Assembly: GCA_002315795.1 (NCBI GenBank)
Contig: DCIF01000132.1
Coordinates: 1 to 21,226 of the forward strand
DNA length: 21,226 nt
From: Bacteroidales bacterium UBA1733
GTDB taxonomy: Bacteria; Bacteroidota; Bacteroidia; Bacteroidales; UBA3663
Reading direction: 5' to 3'
Notes under the pieces: generated by a model
Databases searched by the model: none
Seen by the model: the letters and a program-made list of their open reading frames with translations, nothing else
Told to the model about the DNA's origin: nothing
Program-made: the position numbers and the translations under genes
Shown here: piece after piece, positions 1-7,637 of the stretch
Layout of the letters: every line of letters begins with the position of its first letter
Position numbering within the stretch: the first letter of the stretch is position 1

Positions 1-12
1 TTTGGCTAAAAA

Positions 13-44
13 TTGGGATTTGTCAAGTTTTTTTCTTACCTTTG
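13..44 (+). promoter_or_regulatory. Bacteroidota-type promoter for the polyene-like operon
   Basis: A perfect -7 box TACCTTTG lies at 37-44. TTG at 13-15 can serve as the -33 element with a 21-nt gap, which fits the Bacteroidota TTTG-N19-21-TAnnTTTG pattern. The inferred transcription start near 51 would give a 5' leader of about 75 nt before the ketosynthase ATG at 128. The -33 box is imperfect. Bases 1-127 hold no gene. Confidence 0.65.
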
Positions 45-127
45 CAACGTATTTTCACATTGTAATAGTTGAATCATTGGCTATATCTATTACAGAGTAC
101 TAAATCAAAAAGATAAAAAGATTAACA

Positions 128-1357
128 ATGAATAATAGAGTAGTAATTACTGGCATGGGCATTTGGTCTTGTCTGGGTACAGACCTTGAGACCGTCCGCC
201 AGGCTCTTTATGACGGTAAATCTGGCATTGTAATTGATCCTGTTCGCCAGGAGCTGGGTTTCCGTTCTCCACTTACTTCTTATGTTGAGAAGCCAGATCT
301 GAAAAAGCTGGTGGCTCGTAATATGAGATCGTTCATGAGCGAAGAGGCTCAGTATGCATACATGGCTACGCGTCAGGCATTGGAACAGGCCGGTCTGACC
401 CAGGAGGATCTGGATCAGCGTGAGGTGGGCCTTCTCTATGGTAATGACAGTACGGCTAAGTCAACCTACGAGGCTGTAAGCAAGATTTACGAATACAAGA
501 GTACGGCAGCGTGTGGCTCTGGCGCTATCTTCCAGAGCATGTGCTCTAACTCGACCCAGTGTCTGGCTACCCTCTTCCATCTGAAGGGTATCAACCTCAC
601 TACAGCGGGTGCGTGCGCTTCGGGCAGTCATGCGCTTGGTCTGGCTTATCTCCTGATTAAGGACGGTCTGCAGGATATCATCATTGCCGGTGGTGCACAG
701 GAGGTCAATCCTGAGTGCATGGGTTCGTTCGACGGTATTCAGGCATTCTCTGACAGCATTGAGGACCCAACTAAGGCCAGTCGCCCATTCGACCGTGACC
801 GCAATGGTCTGGTGCCTGGTGGCGGTGGCGCTACCCTCATCGTGGAGAGTCTGGAACATGCGTTGGCTCGCGGTGCTCAGCCTATTGCCGAGATCATCGG
901 TTGGGGCTTCAGCGGCAACGGCGATCATATCTCGACACCAAACGTGGCTGGTCCACAGCGCTCTATCGAGCTCGCTATCAAGAGTGCAGGCATCGACAAG
1001 CACGAGATCGGCTATGTCAACGCTCACGCTACTTCGACCCATGCGGGTGACGGTCGTGAGGCTATGGCTATCGGCAACGTCTTTGGCGACTACAAGGTGC
1101 CTGTCACCTCGACCAAGTCGCAGACGGGTCACGAGTGCTGGATGGCAGGTGCTTCGGAGGCTATCTATAGCATCCTGATGATGAAGAATAACTTCATTGC
1201 CGGAACGATCAACTTCGAGAATCCGGATGAGGAGACTGCTTGCATCAACGTCATCGGCAAGACACAGGAGGCTCACTTTGACTGCTTCCTTTCAAACAGC
1301 TTCGGCTTTGGCGGTACTAACTCAACGCTTATTATTAAGGATTACAAAAACCAATAA
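128..1357 (+). CDS. Beta-ketoacyl-ACP synthase (KAS I/II-like, aryl polyene/flexirubin type)
   Basis: This is a 409-aa condensing enzyme that would extend an ACP-bound acyl chain with malonyl-ACP by decarboxylative Claisen condensation in the cytoplasm. The Cys-His-His triad is intact: Cys163 in GACASGSHA, His300 in NAHATST and His335 in KSQTGHE, with Lys330 before the last His. These positions nearly match E. coli FabB (163/298/333). The C-terminal glycine-rich SFGFGGTN loop at 391-398 is present. The GAAGA segment that normally follows the second His is replaced by CWMAGASEA, which suggests a specialised rather than housekeeping synthase. It is the first gene of the operon, 16 nt before an ACP gene. 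Because it is followed by ACP, two dehydratase-like proteins and an MMPL exporter, a role in polyene or resorcinol lipid synthesis is inferred. A FabF for ordinary fatty acid synthesis is less likely, since no other fab gene is adjacent. Confidence 0.93.
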   Translation: MNNRVVITGMGIWSCLGTDLETVRQALYDGKSGIVIDPVRQELGFRSPLTSYVEKPDLKKLVARNMRSFMSEEAQYAYMATRQALEQAGLTQEDLDQREVGLLYGNDSTAKSTYEAVSKIYEYKSTAACGSGAIFQSMCSNSTQCLATLFHLKGINLTTAGACASGSHALGLAYLLIKDGLQDIIIAGGAQEVNPECMGSFDGIQAFSDSIEDPTKASRPFDRDRNGLVPGGGGATLIVESLEHALARGAQPIAEIIGWGFSGNGDHISTPNVAGPQRSIELAIKSAGIDKHEIGYVNAHATSTHAGDGREAMAIGNVFGDYKVPVTSTKSQTGHECWMAGASEAIYSILMMKNNFIAGTINFENPDEETACINVIGKTQEAHFDCFLSNSFGFGGTNSTLIIKDYKNQ

Positions 1358-1373
1358 CAAATATTAAACAACT

Positions 1374-1613
1374 ATGACACGAGCAGAAATCATCGATCAG
1401 GTAAAGGAAGTTCTCGCAGAGGAGTTCGAGGTAGAGCAGGACGTAATGGCAGATGATGCCAACATCAAGGATACCCTTGAGCTCGACAGCCTCTCTTTGG
1501 TTGACCTCGTAGCAGTTATCGAGCATACCTTCAAGGTAAAGATCCCTGCTGCTGATCTCCCAACTGTCAAGACTTTCGCACAGCTTTACGATTATATCGA
1601 GAGCCACCTCTAA
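1374..1613 (+). CDS. Acyl carrier protein
   Basis: A small acidic 79-aa protein with the four-helix ACP pattern. The phosphopantetheine attachment site is Ser39 in the motif LELDSLSLVDLV (Asp38-Ser39-Leu40). It would carry growing acyl intermediates between the ketosynthase upstream and the two hot-dog dehydratase-like proteins downstream. It begins 16 nt after the ketosynthase stop, so the two are surely co-transcribed. It is likely a pathway-dedicated ACP, because the usual fabF-acpP arrangement with fabD/fabG is absent; this is inferred from context. The gene is followed by 104 nt of AT-rich spacer with a hairpin. Confidence 0.95.
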   Translation: MTRAEIIDQVKEVLAEEFEVEQDVMADDANIKDTLELDSLSLVDLVAVIEHTFKVKIPAADLPTVKTFAQLYDYIESHL

Positions 1614-1654
1614 TTTTTGGCAAGTCCAAAAATAATTGATAATTAATAATTGAT
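1614..1654. repeat. AT-rich intergenic repeats after the ACP gene
   Basis: TTTTTGG (1614-1620) and CCAAAAA (1626-1632) form a 7-bp inverted repeat with a 5-nt loop, starting immediately after the ACP stop. AATAATTGAT occurs twice, at 1631-1640 and 1645-1654. Simple AT-rich repeats of this type are frequent between Bacteroidota genes; no function can be assigned. Confidence 0.5.
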
Positions 1655-1669
1655 CATTATTAGTTACTT

Positions 1670-1704
1670 CGCACTGCTCACCTCCTTGGTGCGTGGTGCG
1701 TTTT
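1670..1704 (+). terminator. Terminator-like GC-rich hairpin inside the operon
   Basis: Bases 1670-1682 pair with 1688-1700 around the 5-nt loop TCCTT. The 13-bp stem has ten Watson-Crick pairs, two G-T wobbles and one T-C mismatch. TTTT follows at 1701-1704. This is the form of an intrinsic terminator, although the T-run is short. It lies only 14 nt before the next start codon (1718), and no TAnnTTTG box fits between them. It may therefore be a partial terminator that lowers expression of the downstream four genes, or an RNA-stabilising structure. Confidence 0.6.
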
Positions 1705-1717
1705 CCTCTTATTAACT

Positions 1718-2137
1718 ATGTTATATCAGAACGAAGAACTATTTAAGCTGATGCCCCAGCGTGACCCGATTGTGATGGTGGATAAGATACACGACGCTGA
1801 GGGTGATACGGCACATACCGGCCTCACGGTGAAGCCAGAGAACTACTTCATTGAGGAAGACGGTCGTATGGCTGAGCCTGGACTGATTGAGCACATCGCG
1901 CAGTCGGCCAGTGCGTTCATGGGCCATAAGGCGCTCATGGCTGGCCAGCCGCTGCCTGTGGGTTATATCGGTGAAGTGAAGAAGTTTCATTGCTATATGC
2001 GTCCGGCTGTCGGCGATGAGCTGACCACCACGGTCAACCTGGGTGCTGAGATCAATGGCGTGACACTCATGACGGGCGAGACCCGCTGTGGTGAGACCCT
2101 CGTGGCCGATACACAGATGAAACTGTTTGTGGAATAA
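1718..2137 (+). CDS. ApeP-like hot-dog dehydratase family protein
   Basis: 139 aa with the single hot-dog fold pattern. It opens with MPQRDPIVMVDKI (12-24), which corresponds to the P-H-R-x-P-x-L-x-x-D start of ApeP-like and FabZ proteins. It continues with NYFIEEDGRMAEPGLIEHIAQ (42-62), where Glu58 falls four residues before the Gln of the AQ motif, as in FabZ. The GHFP catalytic His motif of FabZ is absent. In aryl polyene systems an ApeP-like protein is found beside a second dehydratase (ApeI-like), and the next gene supplies such a partner with a complete His/Glu pair. The inferred role is dehydration of 3-hydroxyacyl-ACP, alone or as a helper subunit. It starts 104 nt after the ACP gene and ends with two adjacent TAA codons. 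Confidence 0.8.
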   Translation: MLYQNEELFKLMPQRDPIVMVDKIHDAEGDTAHTGLTVKPENYFIEEDGRMAEPGLIEHIAQSASAFMGHKALMAGQPLPVGYIGEVKKFHCYMRPAVGDELTTTVNLGAEINGVTLMTGETRCGETLVADTQMKLFVE

Positions 2138-2152
2138 TAACGGAGAAAGGCT

Positions 2153-2530
2153 ATGTTACTGAAAGATAAATTCTATACCGTTCTCCATGAGGAGAAGATT
2201 GACTCAAACAACGCTGTCTATCTCGTTGAGGTCAAAGCAGACTGTGATGTGTATCAGGGACATTTCCCACACAAGCCTGTTTGTCCGGGTGTCTGCAACA
2301 TAGAGACTATCCGTGAGTGCGCTGAGATGCTCACGGGCGAGGATCTGTATATCAAGACCATCAAGCAGTGCCGACTCACCGCTGTGGCTTCGCCTGAGGT
2401 ATGCCCGAAGGTGGATATCACCATCAGCGTGGCCCGCATAGAGGGCACAGATTCCTATAACGTGGTAGGCAAGATTTCCGATGCCGAGACGTCGTATATG
2501 GAGTTGAAGGGAGAGTTTTCTATTAAATAG
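2153..2530 (+). CDS. FabZ/ApeI-like 3-hydroxyacyl-ACP dehydratase
   Basis: 125-aa hot-dog protein. It has the FabZ active-site segment YQGHFPHKPVCPGVCNIET: His37 in GHFP and Glu51 after PGV, 14 residues apart as in E. coli FabZ (His54/Glu68). It should remove water from 3-hydroxyacyl-ACP to give a trans-2-enoyl-ACP. With no enoyl reductase in the operon, double bonds would be retained, as expected for a polyene (inference). A purine-rich GGAGAAAGG sits just upstream of the ATG, one of the few good Shine-Dalgarno-like sequences in the window. The gene is 15 nt from the preceding ApeP-like gene and 12 nt before the exporter. A thioesterase-like function cannot be excluded but fits the residues less well. 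Confidence 0.85.
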   Translation: MLLKDKFYTVLHEEKIDSNNAVYLVEVKADCDVYQGHFPHKPVCPGVCNIETIRECAEMLTGEDLYIKTIKQCRLTAVASPEVCPKVDITISVARIEGTDSYNVVGKISDAETSYMELKGEFSIK

Positions 2531-2542
2531 GGAAAATAATCA

Positions 2543-5035
2543 ATGACCAATCTTTTCATAAAGCTTTACGAGTTCTTCCATACTCACAAGGCCGTGTGGC
2601 TGTTGAGCATGGTGGCGCTGCTGGGTTTCTTCGGCTACTATAGCACGAAAATCTATCTGGAGGAGGACATCGCACGTCTGCTGCCTTCTTCGCGCAACGA
2701 GGATGGCAGTATCAAGCTGGCATTCTCTAGCCTTCGTATCAAGGACAAGTCGTTCATTGTCTTCCAGGACAAGGAGGGCATGGGTCCTGAGGCTTTGTGC
2801 GAAGTGATCGATGCTTTCTGCGATACGCTGCAGGCTCAGGACAACGCGCTGCCGGAAGAGAAGCGCACCATAGGCAACCTGTTCTACCAGGTACCCACAG
2901 AAGACCTGATGTATGAGGCTGTGGACTATATGAAAGAGCACATGCCCTGCTACATCGACACTTCATGCTATGCCGGTTTTGACACGCTGCTCACCGAAGC
3001 CCATGTGCTGAAGCAGCTGCTGGAGAACAGAGAGGATGCTAATTCGCTGATCGGAGAGGCCTTCCCTGAACTGCTGCAGATGGACCCTATCGGTATGCGT
3101 TATGTGCTGCTCGACCAGATGGGAGGGCTGATGTCATCGGCAGGTGGTTCGTACTCGGTGGTGAATGATCACCTCTTTGTGCCAGATTCAACCGTAGCTA
3201 TTGCCATCATCACTCCGCGCTTTGCTGGTACGGATTCGGGCAATGGTGCCGTGCTCTTTGAGTGGATGAATGACGATATTGAGGCTTTTGCCGCTGCACA
3301 TCCTGGCGTGAAGATCGGTTATTATGGTGCTCCGGCCAATGGTGCGTATAACTCGTGGACGCTGAAGAAGGATATCTTCAACAACATCCTCTGGTCTTTG
3401 CTTATCGTGCTGGCGGTCATCTTTATCTGTTTCCGTAACTGGAATACCATCCCGCTGCTCTGTCTGCCTGTGCTCTTTGGCACAGTTTTCGGCCTGGCGA
3501 TGATGTATTTCATCAAGGGACAGTTCTCGCTGCTGGCGCTGGGTATCGGTGCTATCGTGCTGGGTGTGGCGCTGAGCTACGTGCTGCATGTCATCACGCA
3601 CTATAAGTATGTTGGTGACCCTGTGCAGGTGTTGAAAGACCAGGTGAAACCGGTGATGATGGGCTGTATCACCACCATTGGTTCTTTCCTTGGACTGATC
3701 TTCATACAGACTGACCTGCTGCAGGACTTCGGCCTCTTCGCATCGTTCGCCATCGTGGGTACAACGCTGTTCTCTCTGGCTTATCTGCCACCTTTCTTTA
3801 ATAAGGAGAAGAACAAGACCAATCGCAAGGCCTTCGCCATTATTGACAAGATCAATGCATATCCGATAGACCGCAACAAGGTGTTGCTCGTGCTTATTGC
3901 CGTTCTGACCAGCGTCTGCATAGGCTATTATGCCGTAGGAGGTACGAACTTCGATGCAGACATGCGCAACCTCGGCTACTGGCCAGAGAGTCTGGAGGAG
4001 CCGGAGAATGTGATTCGCGAAAAGACCTTCAACGGTAACCGCGATCAGTATTTTGCAGCCAGCGGAGAGACGATGGAAGAGGCCATCGAGCATTTTGCGG
4101 TGATGGCTGAGAAGCTCGACTCGCTGCAGAAAGCCGGACTGGTCAAGGATTATACGCATACCAGCGAACTCTTCATCGCTCAGCGCATCCAGCAGGAGCG
4201 TATTGACGCCTGGCATGCTTACTGGACAGAAGACCGCCTCGCGCATGTACGCGCGTTATTAAATAAATGTGCTCCTAAAGCCGGTGTCAATGCCGATGCT
4301 TTCGGTCCTTTCTTTGAGGCGGCTACCCGTGACTATGAGCCAGATGCGCTCTACGATGCAGGCATCATCCCTGAGGGTTATGTCACTACAATGATGGAGC
4401 AGACCTACGATGGTTCGTATCTCTGTTTCTCGACCGTCTATTGTGAGGTGGATTCTGTGCGTAGTGATGATTCTGACTATCACCGCATCTGCGACGCTAT
4501 AGCCAACGAGCCTAACCTGATGGTGCTCGATACCTACTACTATGCTACCGACACCCTTCGCCAGCTGGGTAAGGACTTCGACGTGCTACAGTGGGTCTCT
4601 ATGGGTTTCGTGCTCCTGGTGCTGCTGATCTCGTTTAAGTGGAACCTGAAGCACTCACTGCTCTGTTTCCTCCCGATCGTGATCTCGTGGATCATCGTGC
4701 TCGGTGCTATGAATATCTTCGGCCTGCGCTTCAACCTGATCAACATCATTATCTCGACGTTTATCTTCGGTATCGGTGTAGATTATTCGATCTTCATCAT
4801 GAGCGGACTCATCGGTTCTCAGGCAGCCTCTCAGCGTCTGCTGCAGTATCACAAGACGGCTATCCTGCTCTCGGCTATGGCCTTAATAGTCACTGTAGGT
4901 TCGATGAACTTCGCTGTGCATCCTGCCATCCAGAGTGTCGGCTTTGCCACGCTTGTTGGCATGATCGCCGCTGTATTGTTCGCGTATGTTGTTGAACCGT
5001 TCCTCTTCCGCTTATTAGAAAAGCAGAAAAAATGA
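2543..5035 (+). CDS. MMPL/RND-superfamily lipid exporter
   Basis: An 830-aa inner-membrane protein with the repeated RND plan: TM1 near 19-34, a large periplasmic loop to about 278, a TM cluster at about 282-415, another TM at 446-463, a second periplasmic loop to about 675, and a final TM cluster to 825. The second-half TM4-like motif GIGVDYSIF carries Asp747, the usual proton-relay residue. The matching first-half segment GVALSYVLHV (341-350) lacks an Asp. MMPL exporters of this kind are standard parts of aryl polyene and flexirubin clusters and probably move the lipid product towards the outer membrane. The position between dehydratases and a flavoenzyme supports that. The stop overlaps the next start by 4 nt (ATGA), so translation is probably coupled. 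The exact substrate is unknown. Confidence 0.88.
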   Translation: MTNLFIKLYEFFHTHKAVWLLSMVALLGFFGYYSTKIYLEEDIARLLPSSRNEDGSIKLAFSSLRIKDKSFIVFQDKEGMGPEALCEVIDAFCDTLQAQDNALPEEKRTIGNLFYQVPTEDLMYEAVDYMKEHMPCYIDTSCYAGFDTLLTEAHVLKQLLENREDANSLIGEAFPELLQMDPIGMRYVLLDQMGGLMSSAGGSYSVVNDHLFVPDSTVAIAIITPRFAGTDSGNGAVLFEWMNDDIEAFAAAHPGVKIGYYGAPANGAYNSWTLKKDIFNNILWSLLIVLAVIFICFRNWNTIPLLCLPVLFGTVFGLAMMYFIKGQFSLLALGIGAIVLGVALSYVLHVITHYKYVGDPVQVLKDQVKPVMMGCITTIGSFLGLIFIQTDLLQDFGLFASFAIVGTTLFSLAYLPPFFNKEKNKTNRKAFAIIDKINAYPIDRNKVLLVLIAVLTSVCIGYYAVGGTNFDADMRNLGYWPESLEEPENVIREKTFNGNRDQYFAASGETMEEAIEHFAVMAEKLDSLQKAGLVKDYTHTSELFIAQRIQQERIDAWHAYWTEDRLAHVRALLNKCAPKAGVNADAFGPFFEAATRDYEPDALYDAGIIPEGYVTTMMEQTYDGSYLCFSTVYCEVDSVRSDDSDYHRICDAIANEPNLMVLDTYYYATDTLRQLGKDFDVLQWVSMGFVLLVLLISFKWNLKHSLLCFLPIVISWIIVLGAMNIFGLRFNLINIIISTFIFGIGVDYSIFIMSGLIGSQAASQRLLQYHKTAILLSAMALIVTVGSMNFAVHPAIQSVGFATLVGMIAAVLFAYVVEPFLFRLLEKQKK

Positions 5036-6540
5036 AATACGATATTATCATCATAGGTTCAGGCCTCGGCGGCCTGCAGTGTGGCCTGGTGTTGGCCAAG
5101 AAAGGCAAGAAGTGCCTGATTCTGGAGCGCCAGATGCAACCAGGAGGCTGTATGCAAAGCTATAAGCGTCATGGCGAGTGGCTGGATACAGGCATGCACT
5201 ATGTGGGCGGCCTCGGTGCAGGCAACTGCCTCTATGCTCCTTTTAAATATATGGGTCTGATGGACCTGCCCTGGCTCCGTCTGGACCCTGCAGGCTTTGA
5301 CCGTGTGACCATCGGAGAAAGAGACTTCCGTTATGCCGAAGGTCATGAAGCATTCATCGAGACGCTGAGTCGCGAGTTCCCCAAGGAGCGCGAGGCCCTG
5401 AAGAAGTATTGTGCCATCATGGACGAGGTGGGAGGTCATCTCTATGACTCGATCCTGCCACGCGATGAGGTGGACTTCTTTACGCAGTCGCTCTTTGCTT
5501 CGAGTACCTACGATTATCTGCAGGAAAACTTTCAGGATCAGTTGCTTATCAACGTGCTCTCTGGTTCTTCGCTCAAGATGGAACTGGCCAAGGATACCCT
5601 GCCACTCTATAACTTTGCGCAGGCCAACAACTCGTTTATTCAGAGTTCGTGGCGTCTGAAAGGCGATGGTAATCTCATCGTGAACTGTCTGCTGGATCAA
5701 TACAAGGCCATGGGCGGTGAGATCGTCTGCAATGCCGAGGTAGAGGAACTGATAGAGAAAGACGGCCTGCTCGTGGCTGCGCGCTGTAAGAATGGTGAGG
5801 TCTATGAGGGAGATACCTTCATCAGTAATGCTCATCCGGCAGTGACCGTAGATCTTGTGAAGGAATCGACCAAGATGAAGAAGGTCTATAAGAACCGCAT
5901 TCGCCGACTGGAGAATACGTATGGCATGTACACGGTTTCGCTCGTGATCAAACCAGGTCAGCTGAAGTATTTCAACTGGAACCAGTACATCTACAAGCAG
6001 CCGAATGTCTGGACGTACTTCCTGGAGGATGGTCCGGTGCAAGGTATCCTCATCTCGTGCCGTGTGCCAGACAATGCCGAGATCGTGAACGGTCAGGTGG
6101 TCAACGACCCTGATGCGCGTATCCTGGACATCCTCACCCCGCTGCCTTGGGAGAAGATCTCACAGTGGGAAGATACCACCATCGGCCATCGTGGTGAAGA
6201 CTATAAGGCCATGAAGGAGCGTCTCTGCGAGGAATGTATCGCGCTGGCGGAGCGCTTTATTCCGAACCTGCATTCGATGGTCGAGGCACACTTCAGTTCG
6301 TCGCCTCTCACTTATCGCGACTACACGCTCACGCCTAATGGTTCGTCGTATGGTGTGCGCAAGGATTATCACAACCCGATGATGACCCTGCTGAGTGCCA
6401 AGACGCCTATTCCGAACCTCCTGCTCACGGGTCAGAGTCTCACCCTGCATGGCTTGCTGGGTGTGACCATGACAACCCTCTTTACGGTGGCTGAGATTAT
6501 CGGTAAGGAAGAGGCTTACCAGATCACACAAACTGAGTAA
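5032..6540 (+). CDS. Phytoene desaturase / retinol saturase-like FAD oxidoreductase
   Basis: 502-aa flavoprotein. The N-terminal Rossmann FAD site is clear: DIIIIGSGLGG with Gly9, Gly11 and Gly14, then Glu32 binding the ribose, then QPGG (36-39). The C-terminal FAD-contact region LLLTGQSLTLHGLLG, near residue 460, matches CrtI/CrtISO/RetSat-type amine-oxidase-fold enzymes. These enzymes desaturate, isomerise or reduce conjugated polyenes. Next to a ketosynthase, ACP, dehydratases and exporter it most likely modifies the acyl polyene product; whether it oxidises or reduces is unknown. It starts inside the stop codon of the exporter gene (ATGA overlap) and is the last gene of the operon. It converges on the AraC gene with only 29 nt between stops. 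No obvious terminator was seen in that gap. Confidence 0.87.
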   Translation: MKYDIIIIGSGLGGLQCGLVLAKKGKKCLILERQMQPGGCMQSYKRHGEWLDTGMHYVGGLGAGNCLYAPFKYMGLMDLPWLRLDPAGFDRVTIGERDFRYAEGHEAFIETLSREFPKEREALKKYCAIMDEVGGHLYDSILPRDEVDFFTQSLFASSTYDYLQENFQDQLLINVLSGSSLKMELAKDTLPLYNFAQANNSFIQSSWRLKGDGNLIVNCLLDQYKAMGGEIVCNAEVEELIEKDGLLVAARCKNGEVYEGDTFISNAHPAVTVDLVKESTKMKKVYKNRIRRLENTYGMYTVSLVIKPGQLKYFNWNQYIYKQPNVWTYFLEDGPVQGILISCRVPDNAEIVNGQVVNDPDARILDILTPLPWEKISQWEDTTIGHRGEDYKAMKERLCEECIALAERFIPNLHSMVEAHFSSSPLTYRDYTLTPNGSSYGVRKDYHNPMMTLLSAKTPIPNLLLTGQSLTLHGLLGVTMTTLFTVAEIIGKEEAYQITQTE

Positions 6541-6569
6541 GTTACAAGGTTTTTCGCTTTGCCGGTTGT

Positions 6570-7460
6570 TTAGCTCATGCCCATCTTGACATACTGCATG
6601 GGCGAATAGCCCGTCTTCTGTTTGAAGAATTTACCAAAGGCCGACTGTGTGGGGAAGTTCAGGTGATAAGTTACCTCCTGCACCGACATCTGTGAATAGT
6701 GGAGGAGCGACTTGGCTTCAGCGATGACATAGTCGCAGATCCACTCTGACGGACTCTTGCCGCTGTATTCCCTGATCGCCATAGAAAGGTATTTAGGAGT
6801 GACACAGAGCTTGTCAGCGTAGAACTGCACGGTGCGCTCCTGCTGGTGATAGTTGGTGAGCAGTTCCATGAATCGCTCGAACATCAGACGACTGCCACGT
6901 GTGGAGGTGTGGTCAATCTCGAGTATCTGCTGGTGGTGATCGCGCATCAGACTGACAATACTCAGGATAAAAGCCTGAAAGAGGCTTTTGACAATATCTT
7001 CAGTTTCCGGCACGTTGCGTGACAGTGCTCTTTTGATTAATTTATAAAAAGGTACGAGCGGGACGAGTTCTTCAAGTGGAATGGTGGCACGGAAATAGTG
7101 TTTCACCGAGAGATAGTTCCTCGTGATCTGCATCATGTCATAAGGCATAGCTTCGAGCATCTTTGGCGAAAAGAGAATGGCGTAGGCTTCGAGATTCTCT
7201 GAGCCTTTGAACTGTATGATGTTCTCGGGCATATTGACCAGCACACAGGGTTCGGAAACACAGTTCTGTTCGAGGTTGACGACATAATCCAGTCGGCCAC
7301 GCAGACAAACCAGGATCACCACGGCATCAATGCGACAAGGTTCCTCAAAAAGATATTCCTGTGCAATGTGGTCAGAGATCATGAGCTGTCCCTGGTAATT
7401 GAGTACGCGTGTGCGTCCGAGATTACAGAGCTGCTCGATGGTAATACGATTGAGCTTCAT
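6570..7460 (-). CDS. AraC-family transcriptional regulator
   Basis: 296 aa with a variable N-terminal cupin-like sensing domain (about 30-125) and a C-terminal pair of helix-turn-helix motifs. HTH1 is near 208-231 (YADKLCVTPKYLSMAIREYSG). HTH2 is near 258-281 (VQEVTYHLNFPTQSAFGKFFKQKTG), ending in the conserved GYSPMQY segment. The closing A-F-G-K-F-F-K-x-x-T-G-x-S-P is typical of the family. It is transcribed divergently from the efflux operon across 227 nt and converges on the polyene-like operon, so it is placed to control either. Divergent placement makes the efflux operon the first candidate. The ligand cannot be told from sequence. The ATG at 7460 gives the only plausible full-length N-terminus. 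Confidence 0.93.
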   Translation of the reverse strand: MKLNRITIEQLCNLGRTRVLNYQGQLMISDHIAQEYLFEEPCRIDAVVILVCLRGRLDYVVNLEQNCVSEPCVLVNMPENIIQFKGSENLEAYAILFSPKMLEAMPYDMMQITRNYLSVKHYFRATIPLEELVPLVPFYKLIKRALSRNVPETEDIVKSLFQAFILSIVSLMRDHHQQILEIDHTSTRGSRLMFERFMELLTNYHQQERTVQFYADKLCVTPKYLSMAIREYSGKSPSEWICDYVIAEAKSLLHYSQMSVQEVTYHLNFPTQSAFGKFFKQKTGYSPMQYVKMGMS

Positions 7461-7493
7461 AGAGATTCGATACTATAGTTCCTTACGACACTG

Positions 7494-7524
7494 CAAAGAT
7501 AAGAAAAATGCGAAAAATAGGCAA
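7494..7524 (-). promoter_or_regulatory. Promoter for the AraC-family gene
   Basis: Read on the minus strand, TATCTTTG (plus 7494-7501) matches TAnnTTTG. A TTG (plus 7522-7524) lies upstream with a 20-nt gap, the consensus Bacteroidota spacing. The inferred start near 7487 gives a leader of about 27 nt before the ATG at 7460. Confidence 0.65.
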
Positions 7525-7577
7525 GTTTTCTTTCGAAAAATGCCATTATTAAGGGGAAAATTGCTCGAAATGCGAAA
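7508..7577. promoter_or_regulatory. Possible AraC operator repeats in the divergent region
   Basis: ATGCGAAA occurs at 7508-7515 and again at 7570-7577, 62 bp apart, close to six helical turns. Between them lies the palindrome TTTCGAAA (7531-7538) followed by AAT. AraC proteins usually bind direct repeats on one DNA face, so these are candidate sites for the divergently encoded regulator. The region is AT-rich, so the repeats could also be chance. Confidence 0.3.
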
Positions 7578-7606
7578 TATACTCCAATATTAGCGAAGAA
7601 TGTCAC

Positions 7607-7637
7607 TTTTTTATTATTTAAATAGGTGTTACCTTTG
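7607..7637 (+). promoter_or_regulatory. Promoter for the TolC-HlyD-ABC2 efflux operon
   Basis: TACCTTTG at 7630-7637 is a full match to the Bacteroidota -7 box and is identical to the box in front of the ketosynthase operon. The -33 position holds only a T-run (7607-7612), not TTTG. A weak -33 box fits a promoter that needs an activator such as the neighbouring AraC protein. The leader would be about 45 nt. Confidence 0.6.

Noticed and set aside
461..1276. 271-codon minus-strand frame inside the ketosynthase gene
   Set aside because: The ketosynthase on the plus strand has all catalytic residues; the antisense translation matches nothing recognisable.
3188..4246. 352-codon open frame on the minus strand inside the MMPL gene
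   Set aside because: It is antisense to a clear membrane transporter. Its translation is rich in His, Arg and Gln with no domain or membrane pattern, typical of a shadow frame.
5059..6042. 327-codon minus-strand frame inside the FAD oxidoreductase gene
   Set aside because: Shadow of a recognised flavoprotein. The low-complexity, His/Leu-rich translation shows no motif.
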